From assembly GCF_036898095.1 (NCBI RefSeq), contig NC_090729.1, positions 69,420,224 to 69,484,223 on the forward strand: a stretch of DNA of 64,000 bases, written 5' to 3'. Shown here piece after piece: positions 42,250-53,630 of the stretch. Below the pieces are notes generated by a model that saw only the letters and a list, made by a program, of their open reading frames with translations, was not told where the DNA came from and did no database searches. The first letter of the stretch is position 1. Every line of letters starts with the position of its first letter. The translations under genes and the position numbers were made by a program. This DNA is from Palaemon carinicauda. Lineage: Eukaryota > Arthropoda > Malacostraca > Decapoda > Palaemonidae.

Positions 42250-45200
42250 GTGCCTATCCTAGCGTTTGCGGCCTCGGCCGCTCCCTCTAGGATATTTTCC
42301 TCTTCCGGAGGACTTAGTGTCTTTCCTGTCCTTGAAAGGAAAGGGCTTCTTAGATACCATGGTCTTTGCTGCTGTCTTGTTCGGCTTGGTCTTGGCTGTA
42401 CGGGGACTCCTGAGGAGCTGGTGGTTTATAGGGCTTGGAAGTAAAAGCCCTATGGAGGAGGGAGTCCTGATGGGACTTCCTCCATCTCTCAGCAGCATGT
42501 TCCACATCCTTAGGCTCAAATAGATGGGCTCCCTTGAGAGAGGAATATCTGAGCCTAGCAATCTCGGCATTTGGGACTTGCTGATGGAACCTCTCAGATA
42601 CCGCATCCCGACGTTTCAGGATGGTATTCGCCCACTAGTTCGAAACTTGTGCGAGAAACTTGATCGTGCGAGTGCCTGAGAGAAGGGAAGTCTCCATTGC
42701 TTTCCTGGTACGTTCTTTGGAGAAATCCTCAGTCTGTACCAAGATTCCCAAGGTCCCCAACCAGACGTCAAGCCACGAAGTAGCCTGAATGACATACTTC
42801 ATGACCTTCTACTGGTTAAGGATCTCAGTTGCCGAGAAAGAGACCTGTCGGTTGGAGTCTCTCTAGATAGACTCCCTTGGTGAGCTCTTCCAAGGGGTGA
42901 TGAAGAGGAAGAGCTGGACAAGGCTCCTCCAGAATCTCAAAATACCTCCTCTATTGGACACAAGGAGGTGAGAGAAGCTTATTGGTAGAGCCGGAACCTT
43001 GGGAGGAGGCATGTTCGGAGAGCTGTAGGGCAATCTTAGCCTTGGCACCCTTCAGCCTTTGAGACAAGGGCAAGGCTGCACTGGTTTTTTGAGGGTTTCT
43101 GGGTGCCAAAGACACGGTCTAAAACTGTATTCTTGCTCTCCCATAGGAGTATCTCTGGGTTGGTAAACCCATTGAGAACCTTTATAAGAGTTAGAACCTG
43201 CCAGAATGCATGTTCTGACTCTCTTTGCTCTCCTTACGATGTTGGACTTGCAGCGGTCTCCTTCTTCCATCCCTGAGAGCTCTTCTTGGGGTGGGTCGCG
43301 GACATCCCTCGAGTAACCGGCTGTCTCTGTAGACTTGGAGGTCCTAGAAAAGGACTTTGGAAGAGTCTTGATGTCCTTGGACCCCTTCCAAGGAAGGAGG
43401 TAGGACTCCAGCATCGAAGGCCGAGATGTTGTGTCCCTCCTGATTTCCGTTGGCAGTGGGGAACTCTCTATGTGAGGGGAGACCTCCCCTGAAGGTGGAA
43501 GGGAGGAGGTCCTTTCCTCACGCGACTCCCTCAGCAGAGGTGAGGGCGGAGAGTATCCAGAGGAAGATGCAGGAGGAGCTGGCCTTGATGGTCTAACCGG
43601 AGTCAGCTTTACCCTCGAGGAAGTGACCGCGTCTGAGTCGCCTCTTTTCCTCTTCAGGGGAAAAGAAGAAGTCATGGGTCCTTGCAGAGGGTCTGCTGGA
43701 ACTGTAGGATGCTCCGAAGAGCGGCCAGACAGAGCAGAATTGAAGGCCTGTACCACTGCCCTGACCATAGCACTGAACCATGGCTGTTGTCTGACACACT
43801 GTTGGACAGATCCCTTGAAAGGAAAGGGACCGAAGGTTCCCTATTAGGAGTCACTGCTGTAGGTGGGTCTGCCTTGGAGGAAGGCAGATTCAGAATCCTA
43901 AACCCTTCAGTAGAGGCCCGTTACCCTGAAAGGCGTTTGCGGGGAGGGGAACGAGACGATGGTGACCTGTCTGTGATGTTCCTGTTGCTGGTCACTGCGC
44001 AAGTGCGCAGGTGAGCGCTGGCGCGTTGGTGAATGCTGGTGCATTGGCGAGCGCAGGTGCACAGGAGAGCGCTGGTGTGCCGAGAGCGTTGGCATGCAGT
44101 AAGGTACTGTGCAGCTTCTTTAGAATGGGCAGGAGAGTGCAGGCGCGCAGGAGAGCGTTAGCGCTCAGTAAGACCATGCGCAAGGTGTTGTGCAATCCCC
44201 TTAGACTGTGCAGGAGATTACTGGAGAGCACCTGGAAGTTTCAGCACTGGAGAGCGCTGGCGCGCGGGTAGCATTGGCGCGCAGGAGAACACTGGCTTGC
44301 AGGAGATCATTGCGCACAGAAGAGTGCTGGCACGCAGGAGAGCACTGGTGCACAGAAGATCGCTGGTGCGCAGAAGATAGCTGTAGCTGTCATATAGGAG
44401 AGCGTTGGCGAGTTGGAGACCGAAGTTGCGCGAGCGCGCGCTGAGGTTTCAGCGAGCTCTGTTGCGCCAGCGATCGTAGGTTGGCTGGTGAGCGTTGGCG
44501 AGCTGGCAAACGTTGCTCTCTATGGCGAGCTTGTGCTGGAAGGCACTGAGGATGAGCAGGTGAAGGCTGTTTGTTTAACACGCGCCGAAGAGTTGTAGAG
44601 AGCTGACGAGCTAGAGAGCGTGGGCGCTCTGTAAAGCGGGATGGAGCAGGCTGGCACTGACCAGATGTAGGTGAGCACTGGAGCACTGCAGGGCACTGGC
44701 GAGCTGGAGAGCATTGGCGAGCAGCTGCACGCTTAGGTAGGGCCTCAGCAGACTGTACCGGAAACAGGAATGGTGAAGGTAGGTCGGCAGGTTGACTGGC
44801 AGGAAGCACAGGAATAGGGATGTACCCTTTGGAAGGGTGAACATCCACCGATGGAGATTGCAACGATCTACAGAAGAGTCCAGGACTGAACTTCAAGGAC
44901 CAGCAGCAGCGTTGTCGGGAGAAGGTCCAGGAACGGGCGAAGGTCGAGGGCCAGGAGATGAATGAAGCGGAAACTCCTCTGCAGGGGACGGCTACAATGA
45001 CGAGGCTGAAGTGCCAAACAGGTGCCTTTTTACCGATGGTGAAGGATGAAACAGCGGGCAAGCTCTGCGACGGAGACACCCTCTAGGGGCCGTTGGATCA
45101 GCAAGCTGACCATGAGCAGCAGCAGTCCTTCGAAGATGAGTCTCTATGAGAGAACTCCCCCGAGGGAGAGAATCACTCACAGGAGAGACAGATGTAGGTC

Positions 45201-45800
45201 TAAGTTTCCCCTTCGAGGGATGATCAGGAACGGGGGAAACTAAGTCGGCAGCAACAGCTGGAGAGTCTGGAGGGGCAAGGGGGTCGGCAGAAACCACAGA
45301 AGACACCTCTGACTCGACGACAACGACGGCTGCACACTTGCACCCTGGAGGATGAGGTGCAACAAGGAATCCTTGGAGGGCTGACCCGGAAGCCCCAAGG
45401 ACGACCATACCTGTAAAACAGAGGACATAGACAAGGCCTCACCCGAGGGAGAGGTGGGGCAGCTTCAATAGGGGAAGCAACACCATCTCTAGAGGACCGG
45501 GGTTGGCCGCAATTAAAAGGGTCTACGCTACCACTTGACGGTCTCTCGGAAGAGGCCGAACGAGTAGGAGCTTCGGAGGAAGGTCTGGAGACGGAAGAAG
45601 AGGCCTTGGGTTTTTCCCCCTTCGAAGGAACCTTTGAAAGAGAAATATCCCGCTTACACTTCACGTTCTGTCGTCGCCCATACCTCTCCCACTGGGAGGC
45701 AAGACCACTCCCGACACTCACTACAATGGTTGCTACTATCACACAGTTGATCTCTGCAGGCGGGACAAAGGGTGTGGCAATCAGTCTCCACTGCCGACAT
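42250..45800 (-). pseudogene. DIRS-C gag, broken into several frames
   Basis: The N-terminus near 45790..45700 encodes a Cys-rich module, CHTLCPACRDQLCDSS then CSECREWS, matching the HTxCxxCRDxxC core of DIRS-B gag. Next comes a long low-complexity region (about 45000..43990) of Ala/Ser/Pro/Arg-rich peptides made by short tandem DNA repeats. The conserved globular part follows (43768..43052 and 42606..42259), with many frameshifts. At its end lies a basic GRGKYPRGSGRGRKR tail like that of DIRS-B. Dead, but the domain order is clear. Confidence 0.75.
43990..44740. repeat. GC-rich degenerate minisatellite in DIRS-C gag linker
   Basis: Many imperfect copies of about 17-18 bp with the core 'ggagagcgctggcgcgca', interspersed with 'gcaggagagc' variants. 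It is much more GC-rich than its surroundings and encodes the Ser/Pro/Ala/Arg-rich gag linker on the minus strand. Confidence 0.85.
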
Positions 45801-45990
45801 ATAGGTTCTGCAAAGTGAGCTAAATCACCGGTTTGTGAGTGGGAGCGGTAGCAAGCTACCCCCCTACCCCCCCTAACTAGCGGTATGGGTAGTTAACCCT
45901 CGCTAAATTTTAATGGCGCATCATTTCAGCTATGCCGAAAGTAATACCCCTAAACAAATAGTGTAGGTTTGTATTCCAGTTACGGAACAA
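45800..45990 (-). repeat. DIRS-C 5' inverted terminal repeat
   Basis: Reverse complement of 38519..38720, for example GGGTAGTTAACCCTCGCTAA near 45889. Confidence 0.88.
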
Positions 45991-46267
45991 ATTGATATTG
46001 AATTACTAATTTCTTTAGTAGATATAAAACCAGTATTATCAATACACAAATCTAGTTATAATGTCATTCATTATTAAAATTCATAAATCCCACATTAATA
46101 TTTTAGAATATTGTCAACTCAAAGCTCCCACTTCAGTCATGAAAAATCAGCAAATGTGTTTCTGATATCATTTCCACGCGGTGACCGCAATATCGGGGGT
46201 TTTCGTTCGCTATACCAGCAGTGAAGAGACTGCCTCGTGTGTGAAATGCATAGTGTGAAAGAAGTCT

Positions 46268-46620
46268 AGGAGGTTATAAACCCTGAGGCATACATCTCGA
46301 AGGGTTTAGCCTCATAAAGCTCCAAGAACTTTGTTGTCTCTCTACAAGACTTGTCAATGGGAGAGTCGGCGACCACAAGCAGTCGGCAGGCATCACTATC
46401 TGCGGTAATGACTGTTAGGGAATTTGCTCAAGAGGCTTGATTGGTACCCTGAGGGTACAATGTAAGCAGTCGCCTAACTCCTCCATCTAGCTCCGAAGAA
46501 CTTACGGGGAATAGACGAATCCCATCCTATTGGAGGAATCTTCGGGAGGGGAAATCGTCCTCCTCAGTCTGCCTCTGCAATTATTCCTATGCCGAAGCTA
46601 TAGGAACAAAGGTTACGGAA
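46268..46620 (-). other. Probable DIRS-A remnant between MITE and DIRS-D
   Basis: No open frame. A block around 46305..46325 ('agctccaagaactttgttgt') resembles one at 38125..38145 ('ggctccatgagctttgttgt') on the other side of the MITE, consistent with both belonging to the same interrupted element. Weak evidence. Confidence 0.35.
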
Positions 46621-46790
46621 ACCATTCCGTATTGAGGAAAAGCTGAAAGATAAGCCATAAGACTTTTAGTGAGGGATAACCACCCCAACTGATAAGTAGT
46701 GGGAGGGGTGTTGGGTAGCCGGCTACCTTGCTCACCCACAGACCTGGGCTGAGCACCCACTTACTTTGATGGCTGCTTTTCCAGTTCCAT

Positions 46791-47597
46791 ACAGCAGGGG
46801 AACCCCACTCTCTACAGGACCTCCACTGTTGTTTTACCTTGTTCGTTCACAGTATTTATCTTTTCAAGTCACATATTGTTCATTTATTGTTAAATCGTCA
46901 TTGTCAAAAGACTCTTGAAATAAGAAAGTCTTCAGTTTCCTCTTGAAAGCCTTAATGTCTTCAATCATTCGAATGTTTCGTGGGAGCTTATTATATAGTC
47001 TCGGGGCCGCATATTTAAAGGCTCTGGAGCCTTAAGTGGACATAAATCTAGGTTCCAATAGTTTGAAGCCATCTGTAACTATTCTCGTGTCAACACGATT
47101 TGTTGGCTGCACAATATGTAGCCGTTCTCTTAAGTATTTTGGACAACCTGATAACTCGGTGGGTTATTGTACATATTTTAGATTCAATTCTCGCTTTAAT
47201 CGGCAGTCAGTGTAAATCAATTAGTATAGGGGTGATCCTTTCTCTAGGTGGGACACCTTTTATCAGTCTTGCTCCTCTGTTTATTATGTTTTGTAATTTC
47301 TTAAGTTAGACTTTTGGTAAATTGTAGTAGATAGAGTTGCAGTAGTCAATCCTGGTAATAACAAAGTTTATCACAAGTTTCAACAGAATTTTCATCCAGG
47401 TACTTTTTTATAAATGCAATATTTCTTAGATGATAATCAGCACTTTTTATTACATTATTTATTTGGGCATTTAGAGACAGATTACAGTCAAGAAATGCAC
47501 CTAGATCTCGAACTTTACTAGATATCGGCACCGAGTCATTATTTATGTTCATTTGAATATCACCTAAGTTTTTCACGCTGTTTCTCTTACCCAATTT
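46791..47597 (-). mobile_element. CR1/L2-like non-LTR retroelement 3' fragment inserted in DIRS-D ITR
   Basis: On the minus strand 47594..47346 encodes IPVSSK-type sequence (SVPISSKVRDLGAFLDCNLS, LRNIAFIKKYLDE), the region after the RT catalytic site in CR1-like elements. Further down, decayed frames give the conserved end (DGFKLLEP, SRAFKYAAPRLYN, FKRKLKTFLF) near 47080..46920. 5'-truncated. It splits the DIRS-D 3' terminal repeat, whose sequence resumes at 47598. Confidence 0.8.
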
Positions 47598-47730
47598 GCT
47601 TGCAGGCAGGACTTTCTTGGGGGATAATTGCTGGTACCAATTGTTAGGAAAAATACAAATTACTTATAAATTTGTCATTTGTTCCGTCACTCTATACAAA
47701 CTGTCGCTATTTATAAGGGATGACTTACCT
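47598..47730 (-). repeat. DIRS-D rest of 3' ITR and internal complementary region
   Basis: 'gcaggcaggactttcttggg' at 47603 continues the ITR interrupted at 46790 (compare 26047 in DIRS-A). 47675..47725 is complementary to the outer right end of the element (59625..59672). Confidence 0.75.
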
Positions 47731-48199
47731 TTTAGAAGGGTGGAGGTCCATGCCAGCTGCATCTTGACATTTGACCAGGGGTTTTTTCCTTATAACATAG
47801 ATCATAAATAAGAACCCTACACCTCGCTAAAACAAGCAACCTCCACAAATTGTGTGCTTGTGACACTAACAATGTGACTGGTCTGGGTATGGGTTCTTCG
47901 AGTCATGGGAATCCTAGAGTACTTAGACTATACTCAATCCACCCTCACCAAAGGTATTGGGGAAGCAACAAGTACTATTTCTATACTGGGTTACACAAGG
48001 GATATGGTTCTTACCTGCAGAGGGGTGAGGTCAGCAGTGCTGAGGATCCTGGTGCCGATTCCCCAAAGGGAGGGGAAGGTGAAGGGAAGAAAGAAGCCAT
48101 TCATTCACCCCAGTCTAACCCGAGTAACTTCAGCCCTCAACCATCTGCTACTTGTCCATCGAGGAGTTTAAGGAGTTCAGATCACTTGTTGTGCAGCCA

Positions 48200-48995
48200 C
48201 CACATGACCAATAGAAACTGTTTCCATGCTCCTGTGGTTCACATCTTGCATGTATTGGGCAGTGAAGGTCATCTGACGCTTTCTGTCCGCTTGCAATACT
48301 TGCATTACAGAGTAGTTCTTTTGAATGCCAGGAACGTTGCAATGCTCCTGACATCATGAGCTCTGAGTCATGGTGGTGGAGAAAGGTCAGGATTAATTGC
48401 AAGACCGATGACCTTGTGAATCCATGACAATATGGTGTTTTTCATGACCTTCCCCATGGTGACAAAGAGTGCCGACAAACGGGGGCGGGCTGCGGATGTT
48501 CTTTTGAGGTAACACCACAGACTCCTCACAGGACAAAGGGTCATCGGTTACAGAACAAAGACTCCCAAATCTTAAGGGCTTGAATCTAGGATCCGCTACT
48601 AAAAGTCTTGGCAATAAACTCAGGGACAAAGGCGAGAATTACCTCTCCTCATGCCCTTGAATAGTGATCTCGTAATAAAGATCATGCAGTTCACTAACTC
48701 TCATAGCAAAAGCCAGCGCAAGAAGGAATGCCGTTTTCAGAGAAAGGTGGCGATCTGTGGCCTGGCGTAATGGTTCGTAGGGAGCGCCCTTCAAGGACTG
48801 AAGGACACGAACCATGTTCCAAGAAGGACTCTTCTCATCAGACAAAACAGGGGAAATGCATACACATCGATGTTGTCCCACCGTTGTTGGAATGCATCTT
48901 GCCACAGAGCCTGGGGATCCGGGACTTGGGAGTAGTAGAGCGGGAGACTGAAGTTCAGGGCCGTCGCAAAGAGGTCCAAAGTCAAGGAACCCCAC
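48200..48995 (-). pseudogene. DIRS-D methyltransferase-like part fused by deletion to recombinase
   Basis: 48995..48639 reads from methyltransferase-like sequence (VARCIPTTVGQHR) straight into the recombinase catalytic domain (WNMVRVLQSLKGAPYEPLRQ, LALAFAMRVSELH, box A Arg present). Against DIRS-C about 0.5-0.6 kb is missing at about 48830, removing the whole N-terminal core-binding domain. Further 3', RAHDVRSIATFLAFKRTTL near 48360..48300 keeps HxxR but runs into a stop. Dead. Confidence 0.8.
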
Positions 48996-49440
48996 AAAGT
49001 CAGGACTTTGTTGGCTACTAGATGATTAAAAGACCACTCGGAGCCCTCTTGCCAGGAATGAAGAGAGCAGACATGGATGCCGAGTTGTCTTCCGTTCATC
49101 TGAATATCTCTATTGCTAGATGGCGCGGGGGCTGCGAAAAGGTACCGCCTTACTTGTTTGTGTAAGCCACTACCGTTGTGTTGTCGCTCATCAACACCAT
49201 GGAGCGTCCCGCCAAGAACTGGTGGAACTGCTGGAGGGCAAGGAAGGCTGCCCTCACCTCTAAAAAAATTTATATGTTAATACCTTTCTAATTCGGACCA
49301 AAGGTCAGAGATGGTGTGGTGCAGCAAATGGGGACCCCACCCTTCTTTTGATACATCCAAAAAGAGCATCAGTTCTGGAGGGGGGGGAGAAGATTGCCCC
49401 CTTTGCTGAGGTTCTTATCTGCCACCCACCATCTGAGGTC
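48791..49440 (-). pseudogene. DIRS-D RNase H and methyltransferase-like remnant
   Basis: 49099..48791 encodes SLTLDLFATALNFSLPLYY, DAFQQRWDNIDVYAFPLF. The RNase H upstream (49140..49340) is recognisable only as nucleotide similarity to DIRS-C 40900..41110, with stops. Confidence 0.72.
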
Positions 49441-49805
49441 TGTCTATTCCTCTGACCCTAGTTGGACTAAGGTGTCCGAGGAATCGCTTGCCTGATTCCA
49501 CTTAGACTTGAAACGCCACTAGAACGATCTTATCCTGAGGCAGCCGTTGGGAACTAGATCGGTCAGGGATGATAGGTGACCTATGAGATACAACCAGCTC
49601 GGTGATGGGAATTATTCTCGCCTGAGGAAGGGCCCTGCTACTTTCCTCAGCCTCTGTATTCTACTGTGTGATGGGAAGGCTTGTGCTGAATGTTGTCTAT
49701 GATCATTCCTAGGAATACCAGTCTTTGAGAGGGGAGCAGGGATGACTTCTCGAGGTTTCCCATGATCTCCAGGTCTTGGCAAAGCTCTAGAAGTCTATGT
49801 CAGGG

Positions 49806-50255
49806 CTAAAGAAAGGTAGCCATCAAGTCTACTAGAATCAGCCAGTCATCCAGATACCTGAGATAGATGTTGATTCTGTGAGCCCAAGCTGACACTTGGG
49901 CAAACACTCTTACAAAGACTTGGGGTACCATGGAAATACCGAAGCACAGCACCTTGAACTGGTATTGCTTGTGGTCAAATATGATCCTTAGATACTTCCT
50001 TGAAGGTGGATGGACTGGGACCTGGATATATATGTCCTTGAGACCTAGTGCACACATGAAGTCCTGTGGTCTTACCACTAGTCTGACCATTTCCTCTGTC
50101 TCCGTCTTGAATGAAGTTTGTCTGACAAACCTGTTCAAGGCTGAGAGGTCGATGACTGGTCTCCAGCCTCCAGAAACCTTTTTCACAAAAAAGAGTAAAC
50201 TGAAGAAGATTGGGGACCCATCCAGGGCCTCTTGGAGAACACCCTTCTTCAACAT
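49806..50255 (-). pseudogene. DIRS-D reverse transcriptase fragment
   Basis: 149 codons: LKKGVLQEALDGSPIFFS, SGGWRPVIDLSALNRFV, motif A degraded to ALGLKDIYIQVPVHP (catalytic Asp replaced by Gly), VLCFGISMVPQVF, motif C YLDDWLIL. The loss of the motif A aspartate alone would abolish activity. Confidence 0.85.
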
Positions 50256-50964
50256 GGTCTGGACTTCGGCCCAAAAGGTCCAGCTCCTTTGCGAATCCCT
50301 TCACGTAAGAGCTTGTTGCGAATGGATCCCAAGTCAGTAGAGGGAGAGATTGAATGAACGGGACCCAACAGTCTGAATGAATCACCTCAACCGTCCAGAT
50401 TTCGGCCCCGAGTGGCAGCCACTTTTGCCAGTGGCTTTGCACGCATCCCCCACACGTGGGAGGATTGCCCATCTTAGCGGAGGCGTCCTTGGCCGGCTCC
50501 CCCATTTCCCTTTCATCCAAAGAAGAACTTTGACCCTTTTTGGTTGCCTTGAAAGGGCTTATTAGAAACCTTTTGCTTTGTGGCCATAACCCTATTCGTC
50601 AGCAGTATGGGTGGGGGCTTTTTCTTTTATGGCGGAGCTTGGTAGGGCCTCAATGTAAAAGGCCCTCTGGAGATGGAAGTCTTGGTTAGACTTCCCCAAC
50701 CTCTCCGCCACTGGCTTGACATCTTCCGGATCAAACAAGGAAATCACCTCGAAAGAAGAGTTTCTCAGCTTAAGACACCTCGGCTTGCAGAAGTTGTAGA
50801 TGAAACCTCTCTATTATCGAGTCCTGATGCTTAAGGATCATTTTGACCATAGGTTGACCACCTGGTGGGAGAGGAACCAGATAGTCCTCGTACTGGACAA
50901 CAGAAAGGTCTCCATCAACCTCCTGGTGGACCCCAGGGACCAGTCTTCAGTCCTGATCAGGTGG

Positions 50965-52494
50965 TGCAATATATAGGGGTTTGTGTCAAAGGAAAGCTAA
51001 ATGCTTTGTGAGTATGGAATAAATATTTTATTTCTTTATATATTGTTATGAAACAATATTATTTTGAGTTTCCCTCTGTGCCCACCCAAAAATGCCTTAA
51101 CCGTTATTATTTTTTTTTTAACGTGTATTGAGAGCAGCCCGCTACCCGCAGTAGGAAGAGAGGGTTAGGTTATTCTTCAGAAAGAAATTTAGACTATCCT
51201 GCTTTGTACTGTATATAGGAAAGATGAAGTTGCCAAAAGAATAGTTACTCAAGACTTGTATTGTGAATATTTCTTTCCGTACACTGATGAGTGAATTAAG
51301 CATTCCCTGCTACATGGTAACTTAATTAAAAAATAGGAGCAAATGAAACTAGATTAGTTTTATCACGGACCTATGTGGTAATATATTGACAGAGAGGGTT
51401 TATGGATAGTTTTTTAAAATACTTACCCCCAGAACCAAGTGAACATAAAGTGGCATAGAACAGTTTTTTGCAGTGATAGCCAAACTTTTAAGAGATGTCA
51501 ATTCCTAAACCCAGTGGATTGTTCATGCCGATTATGAACCACAGTGTTGTGGGGTTCTCCTTTAAGCTTGAAGTTTGTTTTCTGTCAGGGTCAGGAATAA
51601 ATTTGCATGATCCACCTGAGAATGTTGCTAGTCAGCCTGGGGGAAGACAGTTTAAAGCAAGTTTCCCGGGATCTTCTAGTTTTTTCGCATGAATTGCAAT
51701 CCTTGTTTTATGAACCCTTTGATCATGAGGCAAGCTACAGGTATTTGAATGTACCCCAAATAGATACACGGTTAGGTATGCCTTTGTTTATACTAGTATA
51801 GTTCAAGAAAAACTTGTGCTTGTCCAGCATGTGAATAGTTCTTTTTTTCATCATTATCATTCAAAACATTTTTTTTTATCTTATCGTGAGGCTGGAGTGT
51901 AAAGGGATGCTAATTTTGCCTTTAATTGCTTAATTGAACTAACAAAACAAATGTTAATGTAATCCTAACAGTCTTTTTTTCTTTTTCAAATAAATATTTT
52001 TCTTGTTTTTATGAAGACAGAATTTCATTCCAGTACCTTTCACCATTGTGTTCCTTCTCAGCCACTGTTTTTTTCTTAGTGTCATAATTATTTTCTTCCA
52101 CACTGTCTTGTTGTCAGAATAAAACAATTATTTCCCTTTCACCTAGTGTTCTGACATTTTACATAAGTTTGAAACCATCTTACCTAAAGAAGATAGAGCT
52201 ATTCATATATACTGCTCATTTTTCCAAGAAATGAATCAACGGTCATCTTACGCGTTTATTCAGCAAGCCCAAGGCAGGATAAATAAAAGGAGGAAGTAAG
52301 GTTTTAGCTGGGTCCCCTTGCCCAGTATAAATCAAGGGGTGGTGCCCAGTGCTCCATTCTCTTGACCTGTTACCTAGATTTTTGGGTATTCCACTGTTGT
52401 ATATTTTTTGTGTAGTGAACGTTGGGGTGTGGTCAGCATTTGGACTCTAGGCAGTTCGGGTGCTACCTCTGGCCACAGTCCGCAAACCACTACA
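50965..52494 (+). mobile_element. Repeat U, copy 2, inserted in DIRS-D gag
   Basis: The inserted sequence starts TGCAATATATAGGGG and ends CAAACCACTACA, flanked by GTGG at 50961..50964 and 52495..52498. TG...CA ends and a 4-bp duplication are what a solo LTR would show. The gag sequence on the two sides is continuous with DIRS-C gag when the insert is left out. 1,530 bp, no convincing coding sequence. Confidence 0.62.
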
Positions 52495-53429
52495 GTGGCT
52501 CACAGATCCTAACCAGAGATCAAGCCACGAGGTCGCCTGTATGGCATATTTCGCATCTTCCTCCTGGTTGATGATCTCTGTCGCCGAAAACGAGGCCGAG
52601 AGTCCTGACAGTCTCTCAAAGGGAGCAAACCCCTTTGGTAAGTGTCGCTATAAAGTAATCTAAATGCAGTGCTGGAAGAGGCTTGTTGAATACCTTGAAG
52701 TACCTCCTCTGCTGCACAAATGGTGGCAAGAGAAGTCTAGAGGAGAAACCTACTCAGAAGAAGCTGGAGGAGCCTGTAGCCTGTGAGATTGCCTTCCTCC
52801 TAGCACTTTTCAACCCTTTTGACCAGGGCAAAGCTGCACTAGATCTTGGGAGTAACCGAGTGCCCTAGACATGGTCCAGGACTGTATCTTTACCTTCTTG
52901 CAAGGCCGTCAATGGATTTAACAGACCACTCCTGGTTCTCATGCAGGCCAAGACCTGTCTGAAGGCATACTCAGACTCCCTCTGCTCGGCCTCCTATAGC
53001 TTAAGGTTGGCAGCTCTGGGCAATAGATCATCCTTCATATCTAGTAGCTCATCCACCTTCGAGCTCTTGCCCATAAGAGCCCGGGATGGGTCATAGTCAT
53101 CAGGATAGGCCGGCGTCGTGGAATAATAGACTTCCCTGATATCTCTTGCTGAGGCGCGGAAGCTCTAGCCGAGGACTTGGGAATGATATTTAAGTCCTTT
53201 GGCTCCCTGTGTGGGGGCAAGTATTCCTCCAGAAGAGACTGCCTTGCGGTTGTCTCTTTCCTGAGGGAAATGATGCTGGCAATCTCGCAAAGGGTGAAAG
53301 TCTCTCGGTGACAAGTGACGATCATGAGCTACCTGGCGGTGGTCACAAGGTGAGGAGTGTTCGTCTGAAGACAAGTGAGGAGTTACTAGAGTGTCATGCA
53401 CAACTGACGAGTGAGGAGATACAAGAGAG

Positions 53430-53630
53430 TCACGCACAACTGGCGAGTGGCGAACAGTTGGAGAGGCACGCACTGCTGACGCATAGCAAACAGCTGGCGA
53501 GTCACGCACAGCTGACGCATAGCAAACAGCTGGCGAGTCACTCACAGTTGACGCGTAGCGAACAGCTGGCGAGTCACTCACAGCTAACGCGTAGCGAACA
53601 GCTGGCGAGTCACAGTAGCTGATGGATGGC
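53430..53630. repeat. 36-bp minisatellite in DIRS-D gag linker
   Basis: 'aacagctggcgagtcac' recurs at 53489, 53525, 53561 and 53597, exactly 36 bp apart, so the repeat is in frame (12 codons). A more diverged copy precedes it and related sequence at 53800..53880 follows the same pattern. Confidence 0.93.

Larger units (their letters stand above)
38519..45990 (-). mobile_element. DIRS-C: decayed DIRS1-like retrotransposon
   Basis: A 7.5-kb minus-strand element with inverted terminal repeats at both ends (38519..38720 and 45800..45990) and an internal complementary region next to the 3' one. Its domains, 5' to 3' on the minus strand, are gag (about 45800..42250), RT (42161..41466), RNase H and methyltransferase-like part (41170..40565) and tyrosine recombinase (40309..39357). 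Its terminal repeats share a core with DIRS-A and DIRS-D (GCTGAAA, then TTTAGYGAGG) that DIRS-B lacks. It is inserted in the Harbinger-like MITE. Confidence 0.88.
38214..46267. mobile_element. Harbinger-like MITE interrupted by DIRS-C
   Basis: Left terminus AGGCCTCTTTCACACTGTG at 38214 and right terminus CATAGTGTGAAAGAAGTCT ending at 46267 are imperfect inverted repeats of 19 bp. Counting the outermost base as part of the target site, TAA precedes and TAG follows, near a 3-bp TWA duplication typical of PIF/Harbinger. Without DIRS-C (38519..45990) the element is about 580 bp with no coding capacity. The superfamily is inferred from terminus style and target site only. Confidence 0.6.

Noticed and set aside
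44390..45079. 229-codon Ser/Pro/Arg-rich open frame as an independent gene
   Set aside because: It is part of the repeat-made gag linker of DIRS-C; composition and repeats explain its openness.
53165..53622. Regularly spaced 36-bp repeats as a CRISPR array
   Set aside because: The units are contiguous without unique spacers, in a eukaryotic retroelement gag; it is a minisatellite.
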